DNA of 52,667 bases from a virus, in IMG/VR virus record IMGVR_UViG_3300026075_000013, positions 1 through 52,667 of that record; one strand, 5' to 3'. This document shows positions 26,596 through 34,643 of the stretch, one piece after another (the first letter of the stretch is position 1; each line of letters starts with the position of its first letter). Made by a program: the position numbers and the translations under genes. The notes beneath the pieces were generated by a model that did no database searches, was not told the origin of the DNA, and worked only from the letters and a program-made list of their open reading frames with translations.

Positions 26596-28569
26596 ATGGT
26601 TCGGTGGTTTGTGTCTCTGGTCCTGGCCCTGGCGCTGGCGCTCTCGGCGGTGCCCATGGCCCACAGTGGGAATACCCACAACACCCTGTCCCCCGTGCAA
26701 GAGTTGGGCGCGTGGTTCGGGGACGGGAGCGGGCCGTTTATTGCCTCGGGCTGTGCGCCCACGGTGCCCTCCTCGGCGCTGATCCTGGCGGCGTTTGCCT
26801 GCAAGGGGTACGTGCGCGCGACCGATGGCAGTCTCGTGTATGTCGATCAGCCAGCGCACACGCTGGGGCCGGTGAGTAATGTCAACGGCATCGACTGGCT
26901 GGCGATCCACCGCAACACCTCGCAGGCGGTGGGGGGATGGACACGCGAGCCCGGCACACACTACCTCTGGCAGCGCAGCGCTACCCGTCCTGCCGACCCT
27001 GCGGAGGGTCTGGTGGTCGCCTCCTGGACGGTTGCCGGGGCGGTGATTACCACGCCGTTTACCACGGGCCTGGCGCCCGACGCGCCGATCAGTGCCAGCC
27101 TCGGGGTGGTCCTGGTCCACGCCCATGCCACGGCAGGCGATGGCTCGACGCTGCGCCCCTGGACGGGCTGGGATACCGCCATTGCCTGGGCGGCGTCCAC
27201 CTCGTACCTGTTTAAGAGCGGGGTCTACTCCTACGCCAGCGCCCCCGCCTGGGCGCACAACAGCGCGGCCTATGTCGCCCTCGGGCCAGTCACCTTGCAA
27301 CACACCGGCACCGGCATTGGGGTCAACTTCGATGCCTCGGGGCCATCATCCATTGCCACCACCGTCTGTTGTATCACGATGTCCGAGGGGTTTTCGTTCA
27401 ACGGCAATGCCAACACCACGGACGGCTGGTTCATCCGGGGGGTGTTCCATTCCCGCTTTCATGGGCTGCGTGCGAATAACTTGACGGCGGCGGCGCTGCA
27501 CACACAGTGGGCGGTCGATAATAGCTTCTATGACTTCCACAGCAGCCGCGGCAATGAGGATGTGACGGAGACCGTGGCCAAGCCCGCGAAAGGGATTTTT
27601 CTCGACACGCACCCGGCAGGGGGCGGGCCAAGCAATGCGAACAATTTTTATGCGCCGATCATTCAGAACCGGGTGGACTGCGTCAAAATTGTGGGCGCTA
27701 GCGGGAACAACTTTTTTGGGGGCAACCTGGAGGCCTGCAACAACGGCGCGGTGGTCGGGCCTGACGCGGGCTGGAACAATTTTTACGGGGTCTGGCTCGA
27801 ACAGAGCACGGTGGCGGACTACTACATCTATGGGATTTTTAATACCATCAACGGGGGGCACTCCACCCAGGTCAATGTGGTGGATGGCGCGCTGGCGGGC
27901 GGGTACGGGAATACGTTTGCGGGCGGGACGTACACCCGTGCGCTCGGGACGTTTGATTTGAAAGCCACCAGCGTGGGCAACACCATTCGGGATACCGTGC
28001 TCTATGGGGTGATTGGGGACACGGGGGTCAACAATCAGCTCCTGAATAACTACCGGCAAGATCTGAGTCGCAAGGTGACCGATATTGTGTCCCGCAACGA
28101 CAACGGGGCGGGCGCCACGGGTCCCTGGGTGCGCTACCAGCGCGAGGATAATATCGCCTACGGCTTTGAAATTGGGTTTAATCGCCTCCTGGGCGCCAAC
28201 GGCAAAGCCTTCTTTACGGGGACGATTCAAGGCGGCTCCTCGGTCCCTCTCCAGCTCGCGCCGGGCAATGGCGGCATCGAGATAGGCAGCACCGGGAGTA
28301 TCGGCACCCTCACCAAATTCCTGTCGGCCACGGGGGTGGTGGATTTTGCGAGCATCGCGGCAGCCGCCCACCAGAGCGTCAACGTCACCGTGACCGGGGC
28401 AGCCCTCGGGGATACCGCGATGTGTAGCCTGACCGTCTCCCTCCAGGAACTCAGCATCAGCGGCTACGTGGCCTCGGCCAATACGGTCACCTGTACGCTG
28501 GCGAACAACACCGCGGGCGCGGTGGACCTGGCCTCGGCCACCCTGCGCGCCGATGTGTGGCAACACTAA
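26596..28569 (+). CDS. Tailspike-like beta-helix protein with N-terminal signal-like segment
   Basis: A 657-residue protein. Residues 1-24 form a clear signal peptide shape (basic N, LVLALALALSAV core, small residues AHS at the cleavage region). The body (about 220-480) is rich in short Asn/Gly turns such as NNFFGG and NNFYG typical of a parallel beta-helix, and the C-terminus is a beta-rich domain. It follows the tail fibre by 8 bases, with a TAGGAG ribosome binding site. It likely binds or cuts surface polysaccharide. The signal peptide is unexpected for a cytoplasm-assembled tail part. Confidence 0.7.
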   Translation: MVRWFVSLVLALALALSAVPMAHSGNTHNTLSPVQELGAWFGDGSGPFIASGCAPTVPSSALILAAFACKGYVRATDGSLVYVDQPAHTLGPVSNVNGIDWLAIHRNTSQAVGGWTREPGTHYLWQRSATRPADPAEGLVVASWTVAGAVITTPFTTGLAPDAPISASLGVVLVHAHATAGDGSTLRPWTGWDTAIAWAASTSYLFKSGVYSYASAPAWAHNSAAYVALGPVTLQHTGTGIGVNFDASGPSSIATTVCCITMSEGFSFNGNANTTDGWFIRGVFHSRFHGLRANNLTAAALHTQWAVDNSFYDFHSSRGNEDVTETVAKPAKGIFLDTHPAGGGPSNANNFYAPIIQNRVDCVKIVGASGNNFFGGNLEACNNGAVVGPDAGWNNFYGVWLEQSTVADYYIYGIFNTINGGHSTQVNVVDGALAGGYGNTFAGGTYTRALGTFDLKATSVGNTIRDTVLYGVIGDTGVNNQLLNNYRQDLSRKVTDIVSRNDNGAGATGPWVRYQREDNIAYGFEIGFNRLLGANGKAFFTGTIQGGSSVPLQLAPGNGGIEIGSTGSIGTLTKFLSATGVVDFASIAAAAHQSVNVTVTGAALGDTAMCSLTVSLQELSISGYVASANTVTCTLANNTAGAVDLASATLRADVWQH

Positions 28570-28955
28570 CCCTCGGGCGCGGGCGTGCGCGTGATGGTCA
28601 CCTCCACCGCGTATTCTCCGCGTCCCCCTTTGGCCTGGGCATAGGCCCAGGTCAGTCCCTCCTGGGCATCGTTGCCCTTCCCGTAGGCGAGAGCCAGCCA
28701 GTCGGCCACCCCATCACGACAAAATTTGAGCGCATGCTGGAGGTTGTCCCCGTCCAGGGTGCCCGGGCTCACCCGCGTGAGGGTGATCGTCAGCGGCAGC
28801 GGGGGCACGCGGCGTCCGAAGGTGCCCAGCAAGTGCAGGTACGTTTCCTTCCGCTGCGCCCGCACGCGCTGACTTTTGAGGATGCCCGCCAGGCGTGACA
28901 GCCCGCGTTGGTTGCTCTCCGACAGGGTGCGGATAGGCAGGCGCGTGGTGCTCAC
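28566..28955 (-). CDS. RusA-like Holliday junction resolvase family protein
   Basis: A 129-residue protein starting at GTG 28955. The segment GTLDGDNLQHALKFCRDG, followed by an acidic run and a final YAVEVTI strand, matches the acidic DNL...D pattern of RusA-type resolvases. These cut recombination intermediates. The typical second acidic pair is less clear, so activity is uncertain. Its stop overlaps by 4 bases the stop of the convergent tailspike gene. The start overlaps the upstream gene's stop. Confidence 0.65.
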   Translation of the reverse strand: MSTTRLPIRTLSESNQRGLSRLAGILKSQRVRAQRKETYLHLLGTFGRRVPPLPLTITLTRVSPGTLDGDNLQHALKFCRDGVADWLALAYGKGNDAQEGLTWAYAQAKGGRGEYAVEVTITRTPAPEG

Positions 28956-29401
28956 GGGGTGGCGTCCTCTCGGGGTGGCGGGACGGCGTCCACCTGGCGC
29001 AGCGCGGTCAGTGGCCACCAGGTCTCCCCCAGGGCCACCAACGGGCCGGGGATATGGGGCAGGATGCCCGCGCCCATCGGCGTGTACCCGGGCTGGGCAT
29101 GCATCTCCCGGGTCAGACAGCCGCAGGACGTCGTCTGGCCACTGCGGAGGTGGCGCGCGGCGACCAGGCGTTCCCCGCCACAGGTACACGCACACCGCCA
29201 GAGACTCTCGGCCTCAGACCGGCGCACATAGGCCAGGGGCGTCAAACGGCCAAAGGTCTGCCCGGTGAGGTCCCGCACGGGGCGACCTCGCTGCCGCGGG
29301 AGCAGCACCGCGTCCTCGTCCGGGACGGGGGCATACGCCAGGCAGGCCGCGCAGGGCTGGCCCTCGGTGCACGTACACACGGCGCGCGCTGGGGTACTCA
29401 T
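28952..29401 (-). CDS. Zinc-ribbon phage protein (SCGC-type)
   Basis: A 149-residue protein. A central block with DLTGQTFGRLTPL, WRCACTCGG and SGQTTSCGCL is the recurrent phage DNA-binding module with CxCxCG and SCGCL zinc ligands, often fused to HNH or AP2 domains. Here no nuclease motif follows. The N-terminus has another cluster CTCTEGQPCAAC. GAGGAGG lies upstream of the ATG. It is co-translated with the resolvase gene. Confidence 0.7.
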   Translation of the reverse strand: MSTPARAVCTCTEGQPCAACLAYAPVPDEDAVLLPRQRGRPVRDLTGQTFGRLTPLAYVRRSEAESLWRCACTCGGERLVAARHLRSGQTTSCGCLTREMHAQPGYTPMGAGILPHIPGPLVALGETWWPLTALRQVDAVPPPREDATP

Positions 29402-29892
29402 ACGTGATCCTCCTCAGCCTCGGCCAGCTCCCGGTACTGTCCCGCGAGTGCAATCAAATCCTTGGCCACCTGGTGCCGGTGCCAATTGCCCTCGGCCCAG
29501 GCGACACACTGCGTCACGCAGTCCTGTAAGATCATCCTGGGGTGCCCTTTCCCCTCCTCGTCCTCCCAGGGCGCCACACTGCGCAACAAGAGGAGCGCCA
29601 TCATGTGCCCAAAACTCGACGCCGCGGGCGCCACCTCGGGCGGTAACGGCGCGGGGCGCCGGGGGCCAGGGGGCGTGGTCGCGCGGTGACAGCTCGCGGC
29701 GATTTCTTCGGGCTCCGGGGGATAGTCCCCGTGCCAGCGCTGCCAGTCCTGGAGGGCGCGCAGCACGGCCTCCGGGGTATACGGGGCCAGGGCGGTCACC
29801 CAGCGCGCTTTGTCGTGGGGGCTGAGGTCCCGGCGGTGCACATAGAAGCGCGCCAGCACGAGGAACACCTCGCCCACCTGGTGGGGAGTCAT
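29398..29892 (-). CDS. Putative replication accessory or helicase-loader-like protein
   Basis: A 164-residue helical protein. The N-terminal pattern VFLVLARFYVHRRDLS, WVTALAPYTPEAVLRALQDW and HGDYPPEPEEI resembles the N-terminal domain of phage helicase loaders and replisome organisers. A Cys/His pair toward the C-terminus may be structural. It lies directly downstream of a winged-helix replication-type protein, which supports the assignment. No ATPase motif is present. Confidence 0.5.
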   Translation of the reverse strand: MTPHQVGEVFLVLARFYVHRRDLSPHDKARWVTALAPYTPEAVLRALQDWQRWHGDYPPEPEEIAASCHRATTPPGPRRPAPLPPEVAPAASSFGHMMALLLLRSVAPWEDEEGKGHPRMILQDCVTQCVAWAEGNWHRHQVAKDLIALAGQYRELAEAEEDHV

Positions 29893-30473
29893 ACGACCGG
29901 CTCAGGCACCCCAAGGGCAGCCAGCGCACGCGTCACGATGTCCCACAGCTTCATGCCGGGGCTGAGCAGCGAGAGGTAGCCTCGGAGGGTGGCCGCATCG
30001 AGGGTCCCCCAGGGGTCGGCGTCGGTCTCCGGGGTGCCGTGGAGGCGGGCCTGTTCCTGGGTTTGCATCCATTCCAACGTCGCAGACCTCTTTTTTTTCT
30101 CTTTCTGTGGTGGAGGGATCGGAGTCGGTGACATCTTGTCCATAGTCCGTGTCGGACGTATTCCCGGGGTGTCACCACTGAAAGGATGCGGCGCATTGAT
30201 CGTGAACGGGATACGAAACGTGTAGCGGTTCCAGTCAAAATGGTGCGACGTCAGCCGGGTTCTCGTCTTGTGGATGATGCCAGCCTCCACCAGGGCAGCC
30301 ACCTTGCGCATGGCCGTCCGCCGACACCCGCCGATGCGCGCCGCGAGGTAGCTGTAGGCAACGTGCACGACCCCGGATTTGTCGGCCATATGGGCCAGTT
30401 CAATCGCGGCAAAGCGTGTACTCAAGCGCAGCTCCGGCAGATGCCTGACGATATTAATAAGGGCGCGCGCCAT
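29889..30473 (-). CDS. Helix-turn-helix replication-type protein
   Basis: A 194-residue protein. Residues about 18-80 form a winged helix (YSYLAARIGGCRRTAMRKVAALVEAGII), the type found in phage replication initiators. The middle is a Lys/Pro-rich linker, and the C-terminus is helical. Upstream, GCCCTC and GAGGGC could pair and hide the GGAGGG ribosome binding site, which suggests translational control. It shares the winged-helix class with the rightward initiator at 40010. Confidence 0.6.
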   Translation of the reverse strand: MARALINIVRHLPELRLSTRFAAIELAHMADKSGVVHVAYSYLAARIGGCRRTAMRKVAALVEAGIIHKTRTRLTSHHFDWNRYTFRIPFTINAPHPFSGDTPGIRPTRTMDKMSPTPIPPPQKEKKKRSATLEWMQTQEQARLHGTPETDADPWGTLDAATLRGYLSLLSPGMKLWDIVTRALAALGVPEPVV

Positions 30474-30678
30474 ATGCCTAGCCCTCCAGCGGGAGAAAAA
30501 GAGGGCGTAGGTATGCGCTCAGGCGTGCGCCGCAGCGTCTACTCTGATATAATAAGGGCTGAAGTGAGCACCACATAGGAGCTTGCTTCCTTTCTTGTCT
30601 TGCCAGTGACTCTCTTAGTAGTAGCCTGGGCCGGTGCTTCCCACACCCGCCCAGGTGCATACCTGCGTTCTCGCTGCT

Positions 30679-30906
30679 TTAGGTCCCCTGCATACCAGGC
30701 TGCTCCTGCTGCTGATAGACCGCCCCCAAACTCCCACATTGCCGCACCACCGTCTTGCGGTCGGGCAGGCCGTTGGCGGCAGTCCACTCGCGGCGCACGG
30801 GGCGGCGTCCGTGCCGCACCTCAAACGCGGCCAGCGCGGCCAGAATCCCCTCGGGCGTCCAGAGGTTGCCGCGTTTGTGGGTGTGTGGATAGACGCCTCT
30901 AGGCAA
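30679..30906 (-). CDS. Small DNA-binding-like protein
   Basis: A 75-residue protein starting at TTG 30906, supported by GGAGG 7 bases upstream and by the typical MPRGVYPH opening. The body reads WTPEGILAALAAFEVRHGRRP then DRKTVVRQCGSL, matching the short helix-turn-helix segment that accompanies homing and regulatory proteins (a GRxP turn followed by T-V-x-x-x-x-GS). Function unknown. The start lies inside a 13-codon ORF, which suggests re-initiation. Confidence 0.55.
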   Translation of the reverse strand: MPRGVYPHTHKRGNLWTPEGILAALAAFEVRHGRRPVRREWTAANGLPDRKTVVRQCGSLGAVYQQQEQPGMQGT

Positions 30907-30940
30907 AGCCCACCTCCTCGCCGATCACCGCACGCGCCAT
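30899..30940 (-). CDS. Possible 13-residue coupling peptide
   Basis: MARAVIGEEVGFA starts at ATG 30940 with GGAGGG 6 bases upstream, and ends overlapping the TTG start of the next gene. It contains that gene's GGAGG ribosome binding site. The arrangement looks like a coupling leader, but there is no independent evidence for a functional peptide. Confidence 0.3.
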   Translation of the reverse strand: MARAVIGEEVGFA

Positions 30941-30942
30941 GG

Positions 30943-31134
30943 CTACACCCTCCGGTCCAGCAGCGTCCCCACCAGCACCAGCAGGAGCAGCACCAGGCCC
31001 ACCGCCGCCACCACGGCCAGCCCATAGCCGAGCCAGGCCACCACCCCGGGGAACAGCCCGACGCCGGTGAGCAGCGCCAGGCCGACCAGCACCACCCAGC
31101 CGATCGGATTTAAGGTAGAGACGGTCTGCCTCAT
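30943..31134 (-). CDS. Small two-helix membrane protein
   Basis: A 63-residue protein with two hydrophobic helices (about residues 10-30 and 33-58) and a basic C-terminal LDRRV. The start overlaps the upstream stop (TCAT on the plus strand). The topology would suit a holin-like or other small phage inner-membrane protein, but it sits in an early operon, so a host-takeover or exclusion role is just as likely. Confidence 0.55.
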   Translation of the reverse strand: MRQTVSTLNPIGWVVLVGLALLTGVGLFPGVVAWLGYGLAVVAAVGLVLLLLVLVGTLLDRRV

Positions 31135-31403
31135 GGGGGGCCTCCCTCGTCCTGGTCGCACAGCGCCAGAATCATGCGCGCGAGTTGCCTGGCATCCGCG
31201 ATGGGCAGACTCAGCCAGGTGACCGACTTCCCGAAATGCCACTCGATGCGGTCGCCGACCAGCGCCAAGGCGGTCCTGAGTTCGCCCTCGTCGTCGGGAC
31301 GTCTCTTGCCGTAGGGATACTGACCGGTGGCTCCCAGGCGATGGGCCTGAGTCAGATGCCGTGCGCGGTTGTCTGCGGCCTGCCGTGCGTCGTTCTGAGG
31401 CAT
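31131..31403 (-). CDS. Hypothetical early protein
   Basis: A 90-residue charged protein with a strong AAGGAGGG ribosome binding site. The second half (WHFGKSVTWLSLPIADARQLARMILAL) forms a strand-helix unit. No family was recognised. It is the first gene downstream of the 211-base non-coding segment at 31404-31614. Confidence 0.5.
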   Translation of the reverse strand: MPQNDARQAADNRARHLTQAHRLGATGQYPYGKRRPDDEGELRTALALVGDRIEWHFGKSVTWLSLPIADARQLARMILALCDQDEGGPP

Positions 31404-31614
31404 GGGGCGTCCCTCCTTTCTCGTACTGAAATCCCTTTTTCCGTACTAGTTTGGCCTGGTTTCTTCTATACCCGGCACACTCCGTGCGGCACACTGCACA
31501 CGTGTGCCCCTGCACACCTGTACAGGTTCGGCTGCCCTCGTGGTGGTACCGCCATGCCCAGCGTTACCCTGGCCAGGGGCGCCGCTGGGGACGCGCACCT
31601 GGGATGAGTCGTGC
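31404..31614. promoter_or_regulatory. Intergenic region with repeated GCACAC motifs and palindromes
   Basis: No gene is seen here. GCACAC or its complement occurs repeatedly between 31473 and 31520. Two perfect palindromes stand out: GCACACGTGTGC (31496-31507) and CCTGTACAGG (31517-31526). On the minus strand a TATAGA box near 31465-31470 could be a -10 for the leftward genes below. The cluster looks like a regulator-binding site. Confidence 0.4.
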
Positions 31615-32037
31615 TTAGCGCCGTTTCTTCCTCCGCAGGTCGTGCCCAGCGATGTGGGGGAGCCTCTGCCCTGCAAAGGGGCGGTGCTCGATCTGGAGCC
31701 CTGCCTCCCGGAGTATCCGCATGAAGTCGTTGGCCCACTGGGTACACTGCATGCCAAAATTCTTCATGGCACCAAACATCCAGGCCGTCCCTTCGAGCAG
31801 CTCATGGGCGCGCTCGTGGCCCAGGTCGGCAGACTTCGCCCGGATACGAAACCCCATCGGCAACGAGTCGTCTTCGATGATCGCGTTCCAGGTCGTATAG
31901 GTGGCGTAGCCAAAGCCCATTTCGGTGGGGTTGACCACATAGCAGCCCCCAGCGAGGTCGTACTCGCGGTAGATCGCCAGGATTTTCAGCAGCGCTTCCT
32001 GGGTACGTGGGTCCTGTAACGGGCGGTCGTTCTGCAT
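31615..32037 (-). CDS. Conserved phage protein of unknown function
   Basis: A 140-residue protein starting at ATG 32037, which overlaps the upstream stop as TAATG. It has a pattern seen in other phage early proteins: ILAIYREYDLAGGCYVVNPTE, a TYTTWNA segment, GFRIRAKS, ERAHELLEGT, then a C-terminal ANDFMRILREAGLQIEHRPFAGQRLP split over the helix. No enzymatic motif was recognised. The tail is strongly basic (RRKKRR). Confidence 0.6.
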   Translation of the reverse strand: MQNDRPLQDPRTQEALLKILAIYREYDLAGGCYVVNPTEMGFGYATYTTWNAIIEDDSLPMGFRIRAKSADLGHERAHELLEGTAWMFGAMKNFGMQCTQWANDFMRILREAGLQIEHRPFAGQRLPHIAGHDLRRKKRR

Positions 32038-32327
32038 TAGTACCTCCCGCCCAGGAGGGCACGGGTGGCCAGTTGCTTCGCTTCTTCCGCCCGCATGGCA
32101 GCCAGCGCCGCCTCCCAGTCGGTGAACGGCGTGGGTGCATGCTCGGCGGTAATGTCGCGGCTCCCACAGATGCCGCACCAGGGATTGATGCCCCGCCCCT
32201 GCATCAGGGCGCGCAAGGTGGCCTCGATGGCGTCCTGGGTATACTCGGCGGGCTCGTAGGGTGTGGCGCAGAGGCAGTGCCGCGCCGGGCAGAGGAGTTG
32301 GAGGAGCCAGATCTGTGGTTTAGGCAT
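32037..32327 (-). CDS. Hypothetical protein with Cys pairs
   Basis: A 96-residue protein. CPARHCLC near the N-terminus and CGIC in the middle (WCGICGSRDITAEH) could bind zinc. The C-terminal half is a helix (WEAALAAMRAEEAKQLATRAL). Start ATG 32327 overlaps the end of the upstream zinc-ribbon gene. No family recognised. Confidence 0.55.
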   Translation of the reverse strand: MPKPQIWLLQLLCPARHCLCATPYEPAEYTQDAIEATLRALMQGRGINPWCGICGSRDITAEHAPTPFTDWEAALAAMRAEEAKQLATRALLGGRY

Positions 32328-32559
32328 CGCCCATCCTCCCCGGTGCCAGCACCTCCCGTGTGGCCACGGCAATAGCGGCAATGGGCGCCTTGCACGCTCG
32401 GCAGCGCACGGTGAGCACCCCGTCTGCGTAGCTGGCCCGGCAGCCCGCGCTGGGGTGACACTGCCCGTGCAGGTAGATGGGTCCCTCGTGGGCGTGGCTG
32501 CACCCGGGGATGTCACAGCGCATGCCGTCGAGGTCCTCGCGGTACAGGGGCTCAACCAT
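32320..32559 (-). CDS. Small zinc-ribbon protein
   Basis: A 79-residue protein with the order CDIPGC, H-x-x-C, CHPSAGC and CRAC, then a hydrophobic C-terminal helix. The HGQCHPSAGCRASYADGVL segment followed by T-V-x-C-x-x-C resembles short phage proteins that fold around zinc. The function is unknown. It overlaps both neighbours. Confidence 0.6.
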   Translation of the reverse strand: MVEPLYREDLDGMRCDIPGCSHAHEGPIYLHGQCHPSAGCRASYADGVLTVRCRACKAPIAAIAVATREVLAPGRMGDA

Positions 32560-32737
32560 GGGCGTCCTTTCCTCGGCTGGCGGTCTGTTCCATCAGGGAC
32601 ATCCGCGTGTCGGCACGGAGAGCCCGCGTGAGCGCACGCGCCGCCTGGGCGACACACAGGAGGGGGAGCCCCACCACCGCCGCCAGGCCGCCGCACAGGA
32701 GCAGTATGTACAAGACCACCAACCACTGGTCAGCCAT
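32552..32737 (-). CDS. Small single-pass membrane protein
   Basis: A 61-residue protein with one long hydrophobic helix (about residues 5-32) and a charged C-terminal tail. It overlaps the genes on both sides by 8 bases. No family was recognised. Confidence 0.55.
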   Translation of the reverse strand: MADQWLVVLYILLLCGGLAAVVGLPLLCVAQAARALTRALRADTRMSLMEQTASRGKDAHG

Positions 32738-33314
32738 GGGCGTCGTCCTCCTCGTACGGGCCTATCTCCCAGTCCTCCTCGACAAAGCCATGCGCGGTCG
32801 TCATCCCCACACAGGCCGGGTGGTAGCGGTACAGAAAGCTGCCGTCCTGGGCCATCGCCAGAATGGGCACCGTGTCCTCGAGGATGTCTGCCCCGCAGCG
32901 CGAGCATGCGTCCTCCGCGTCGTCCCCCTCGAAGCGCGTATCGGTCGGCAACACCTCGAACGGCATGGCGCTGGCAGGCTGGGCCAGCTCGGGATGGCGT
33001 GTGGCATCGTGGTTAAAGGCCACCTGCTGCCACACGGCAACGGGCATCCGGAAACCGTCCCCCATGTTGCCGTAGCAGACACTCTGCAGCTCCGTCATGG
33101 GGGCGGTGGGTGTCCACCGCTGGGCTTCCAGGACGGCGGTGCACGCCTCGCACACGACCGCCGTCGCGCCATCCTGCGGACGGCCACACTGAAAACAGCC
33201 CCAGCCCGTTCCCGGTACCGGGGCGCGGTAGGGCAACATCATGAGCGTCTGCGCGGGGGGCTCGATCTTCCCGCAGCGGCAGCACGGTCCCAGGTCAAGG
33301 TCCTCGTCGTCCAC
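32730..33314 (-). CDS. Multi-zinc-ribbon protein
   Basis: A 194-residue acidic protein with several CxxC pairs: CCRCG at the N-terminus, CFQCG, CEAC, and CSRCG in the second half. A RYHPACVGM segment supplies a His/Cys pair. The spacing suggests two zinc-binding ribbons. Acidic ends may mimic DNA. No known family was recognised. It is separated by three bases from the upstream gene. Confidence 0.55.
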   Translation of the reverse strand: MDDEDLDLGPCCRCGKIEPPAQTLMMLPYRAPVPGTGWGCFQCGRPQDGATAVVCEACTAVLEAQRWTPTAPMTELQSVCYGNMGDGFRMPVAVWQQVAFNHDATRHPELAQPASAMPFEVLPTDTRFEGDDAEDACSRCGADILEDTVPILAMAQDGSFLYRYHPACVGMTTAHGFVEEDWEIGPYEEDDAHG

Positions 33315-33317
33315 GGC

Positions 33318-33590
33318 TCAACCCTCCGTATCTGGTGCGGGTCCTAGCAGGGTGCGCAGCAGGGGAAACGCGGCGGGGGGTATCCAGAACTGCATGGTGT
33401 ACTTATCATCGAGGTGCAGGTTCTGGACCAGGAGTCCCCCGTCAGGCATGCGTGCAGCCCGCAGCAGCCCGTTGTCGCCTGCCTCCAGGGTATGCCAGGC
33501 GAGCGGTGCCCGGCCCGGGTGGGGCGCGGGTCCCTGGGCGTGCCGTGCCGCCACCTGGGCCAGCACCTGGTCGATGAACTCTTCAGACAT
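33318..33590 (-). CDS. Hypothetical protein
   Basis: A 90-residue protein with an N-terminal helix, a central pair of strands (GGLLVQNLHLDD) and a Pro-rich end. No recognisable motif. The start overlaps the upstream gene by 8 bases, in the same leftward operon. Confidence 0.5.
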   Translation of the reverse strand: MSEEFIDQVLAQVAARHAQGPAPHPGRAPLAWHTLEAGDNGLLRAARMPDGGLLVQNLHLDDKYTMQFWIPPAAFPLLRTLLGPAPDTEG

Positions 33591-33783
33591 GCGGGGTCTC
33601 CTTTCTGGCGGCCTCGGCCTCGCGCCTGGCGCGCTCCAGTCCCCAGTCCGCCCCGGTCACTGTCCGCCTGCGCCCACACGCGCACACCACGTATATGGTT
33701 GAACCATCCACCCTGGGCGTGGGGCTGGTCGCATGCGCCAGCGGGTGCTGGTCGAGGTCGCGGCTGTCGTGGGGGCCGCTCAT
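33583..33783 (-). CDS. Hypothetical protein with CxC pair
   Basis: A 66-residue protein. A beta segment GSTIYVVCACGRRRTVTGADW is followed by a basic helix. It may be half a zinc site. It is coupled by overlap to genes on both sides. Confidence 0.5.
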   Translation of the reverse strand: MSGPHDSRDLDQHPLAHATSPTPRVDGSTIYVVCACGRRRTVTGADWGLERARREAEAARKETPHV

Positions 33784-34055
33784 GCGTCAAGCTCCAGGGT
33801 GTACAGGGCCTGACTCCCGGACAGTTTCACGTAGGTATTGGTCCCGTACTTGAGCCAGCACCACTTTTTCTCACAGCCGGTCTGGGAACCACGATAGGAA
33901 ATATTCACGATCATCCCCGGCACCGTCTCTCCGGGCTGGTAGACCAGGCACCCAATCGTCAACTCATACAGTGCCCGGACCCGGCGCCGGGTCGCCTTGA
34001 AGAGCGGCACCTTTGCCTTAGCCTCCCGCATGACGCGGGCAAAGGGATCACCCAC
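33780..34055 (-). CDS. Hypothetical protein
   Basis: A 91-residue basic protein with a helix at the start (FARVMREAKAKVPLFKATRRRV) and beta strands after (LYELTIGCLVYQPGE, GMIVNISYRG). It could be a small SH3-like or OB-like barrel, but no family was recognised. The ATG follows AGGAGGAA. Confidence 0.5.
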   Translation of the reverse strand: MGDPFARVMREAKAKVPLFKATRRRVRALYELTIGCLVYQPGETVPGMIVNISYRGSQTGCEKKWCWLKYGTNTYVKLSGSQALYTLELDA

Positions 34056-34068
34056 CGTGTTCCTCCTC

Positions 34069-34635
34069 CTAGCCTCTCAGCGGCCACGCGAGCCCGAAGT
34101 CGCGCCGTTTCACCTTACACATCCGCCCGTCCTCGTGGTGCCAGACAATCCCCTCGATCTGTACGCTGCTCAGGTATGCGGCCAGCAGCGCGTACGTGCG
34201 CGGGGCCTCGGGCAGCTCCAGCGCACCATGGGGGATCAGCGTGTGGCACACGAACTGCTCCGGGTTACTCTGCACCTTGGGGCCACACAACTCGTACGTC
34301 CCGTCCTGCAGCGGTCCCTGGGTCTGCAGCGCGAGGCTCCAGGCCTCCTGGTGCCAGCGGTCCTCGGGGCCATCGCCCACCGGCAGCCAGAGCAGCCAGC
34401 GCTTGCTCACCGGGTCGGGTCCCGGCTCAGCGGGCAGGCTGTCCACCGGGGGCACGGCATCAGGCCGGCTTTCGTACCGTTTGTACAGCCAGCCCGCGCG
34501 CACCAGGCACGCGGTGCCGTCCCATTTCCGCGTGGCGCGTCCCTCGCCATCGAGCACCCACTGACAGTTCGGGTGGACCTGCTCGGTGACCCGGAAATGG
34601 TCCCCGCGCAGAAACAGGGTGGGAATTTTTTGCAT
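34069..34635 (-). CDS. RNA ligase, RLIG1-like (nucleotidyltransferase superfamily)
   Basis: A 188-residue protein. K37 lies in a KWDGTA motif, the adenylated lysine site of the ligase/nucleotidyltransferase superfamily. DGTYELCGPK (111-120) fits motif III, EGIVW (161-165) motif IV, and CKVKRRDFGLAW (173-184) motif V. The opening MQKIPTLFLR and overall size resemble the RLIG1/DUF5565 group of 5'-3' RNA ligases. It would reseal RNA, for example tRNA cut by host anticodon nucleases. Substrate is inferred. AGGAG lies 7 bases before the ATG. Confidence 0.75.
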   Translation of the reverse strand: MQKIPTLFLRGDHFRVTEQVHPNCQWVLDGEGRATRKWDGTACLVRAGWLYKRYESRPDAVPPVDSLPAEPGPDPVSKRWLLWLPVGDGPEDRWHQEAWSLALQTQGPLQDGTYELCGPKVQSNPEQFVCHTLIPHGALELPEAPRTYALLAAYLSSVQIEGIVWHHEDGRMCKVKRRDFGLAWPLRG

Positions 34636-34643
34636 ACGCGCTC

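Noticed and set aside
31446-31757. Minus-strand open frames in the 31404-31614 gap
   Set aside because: No ribosome binding site, atypical composition and overlap with a supported gene; the palindromes fit a regulatory role better.
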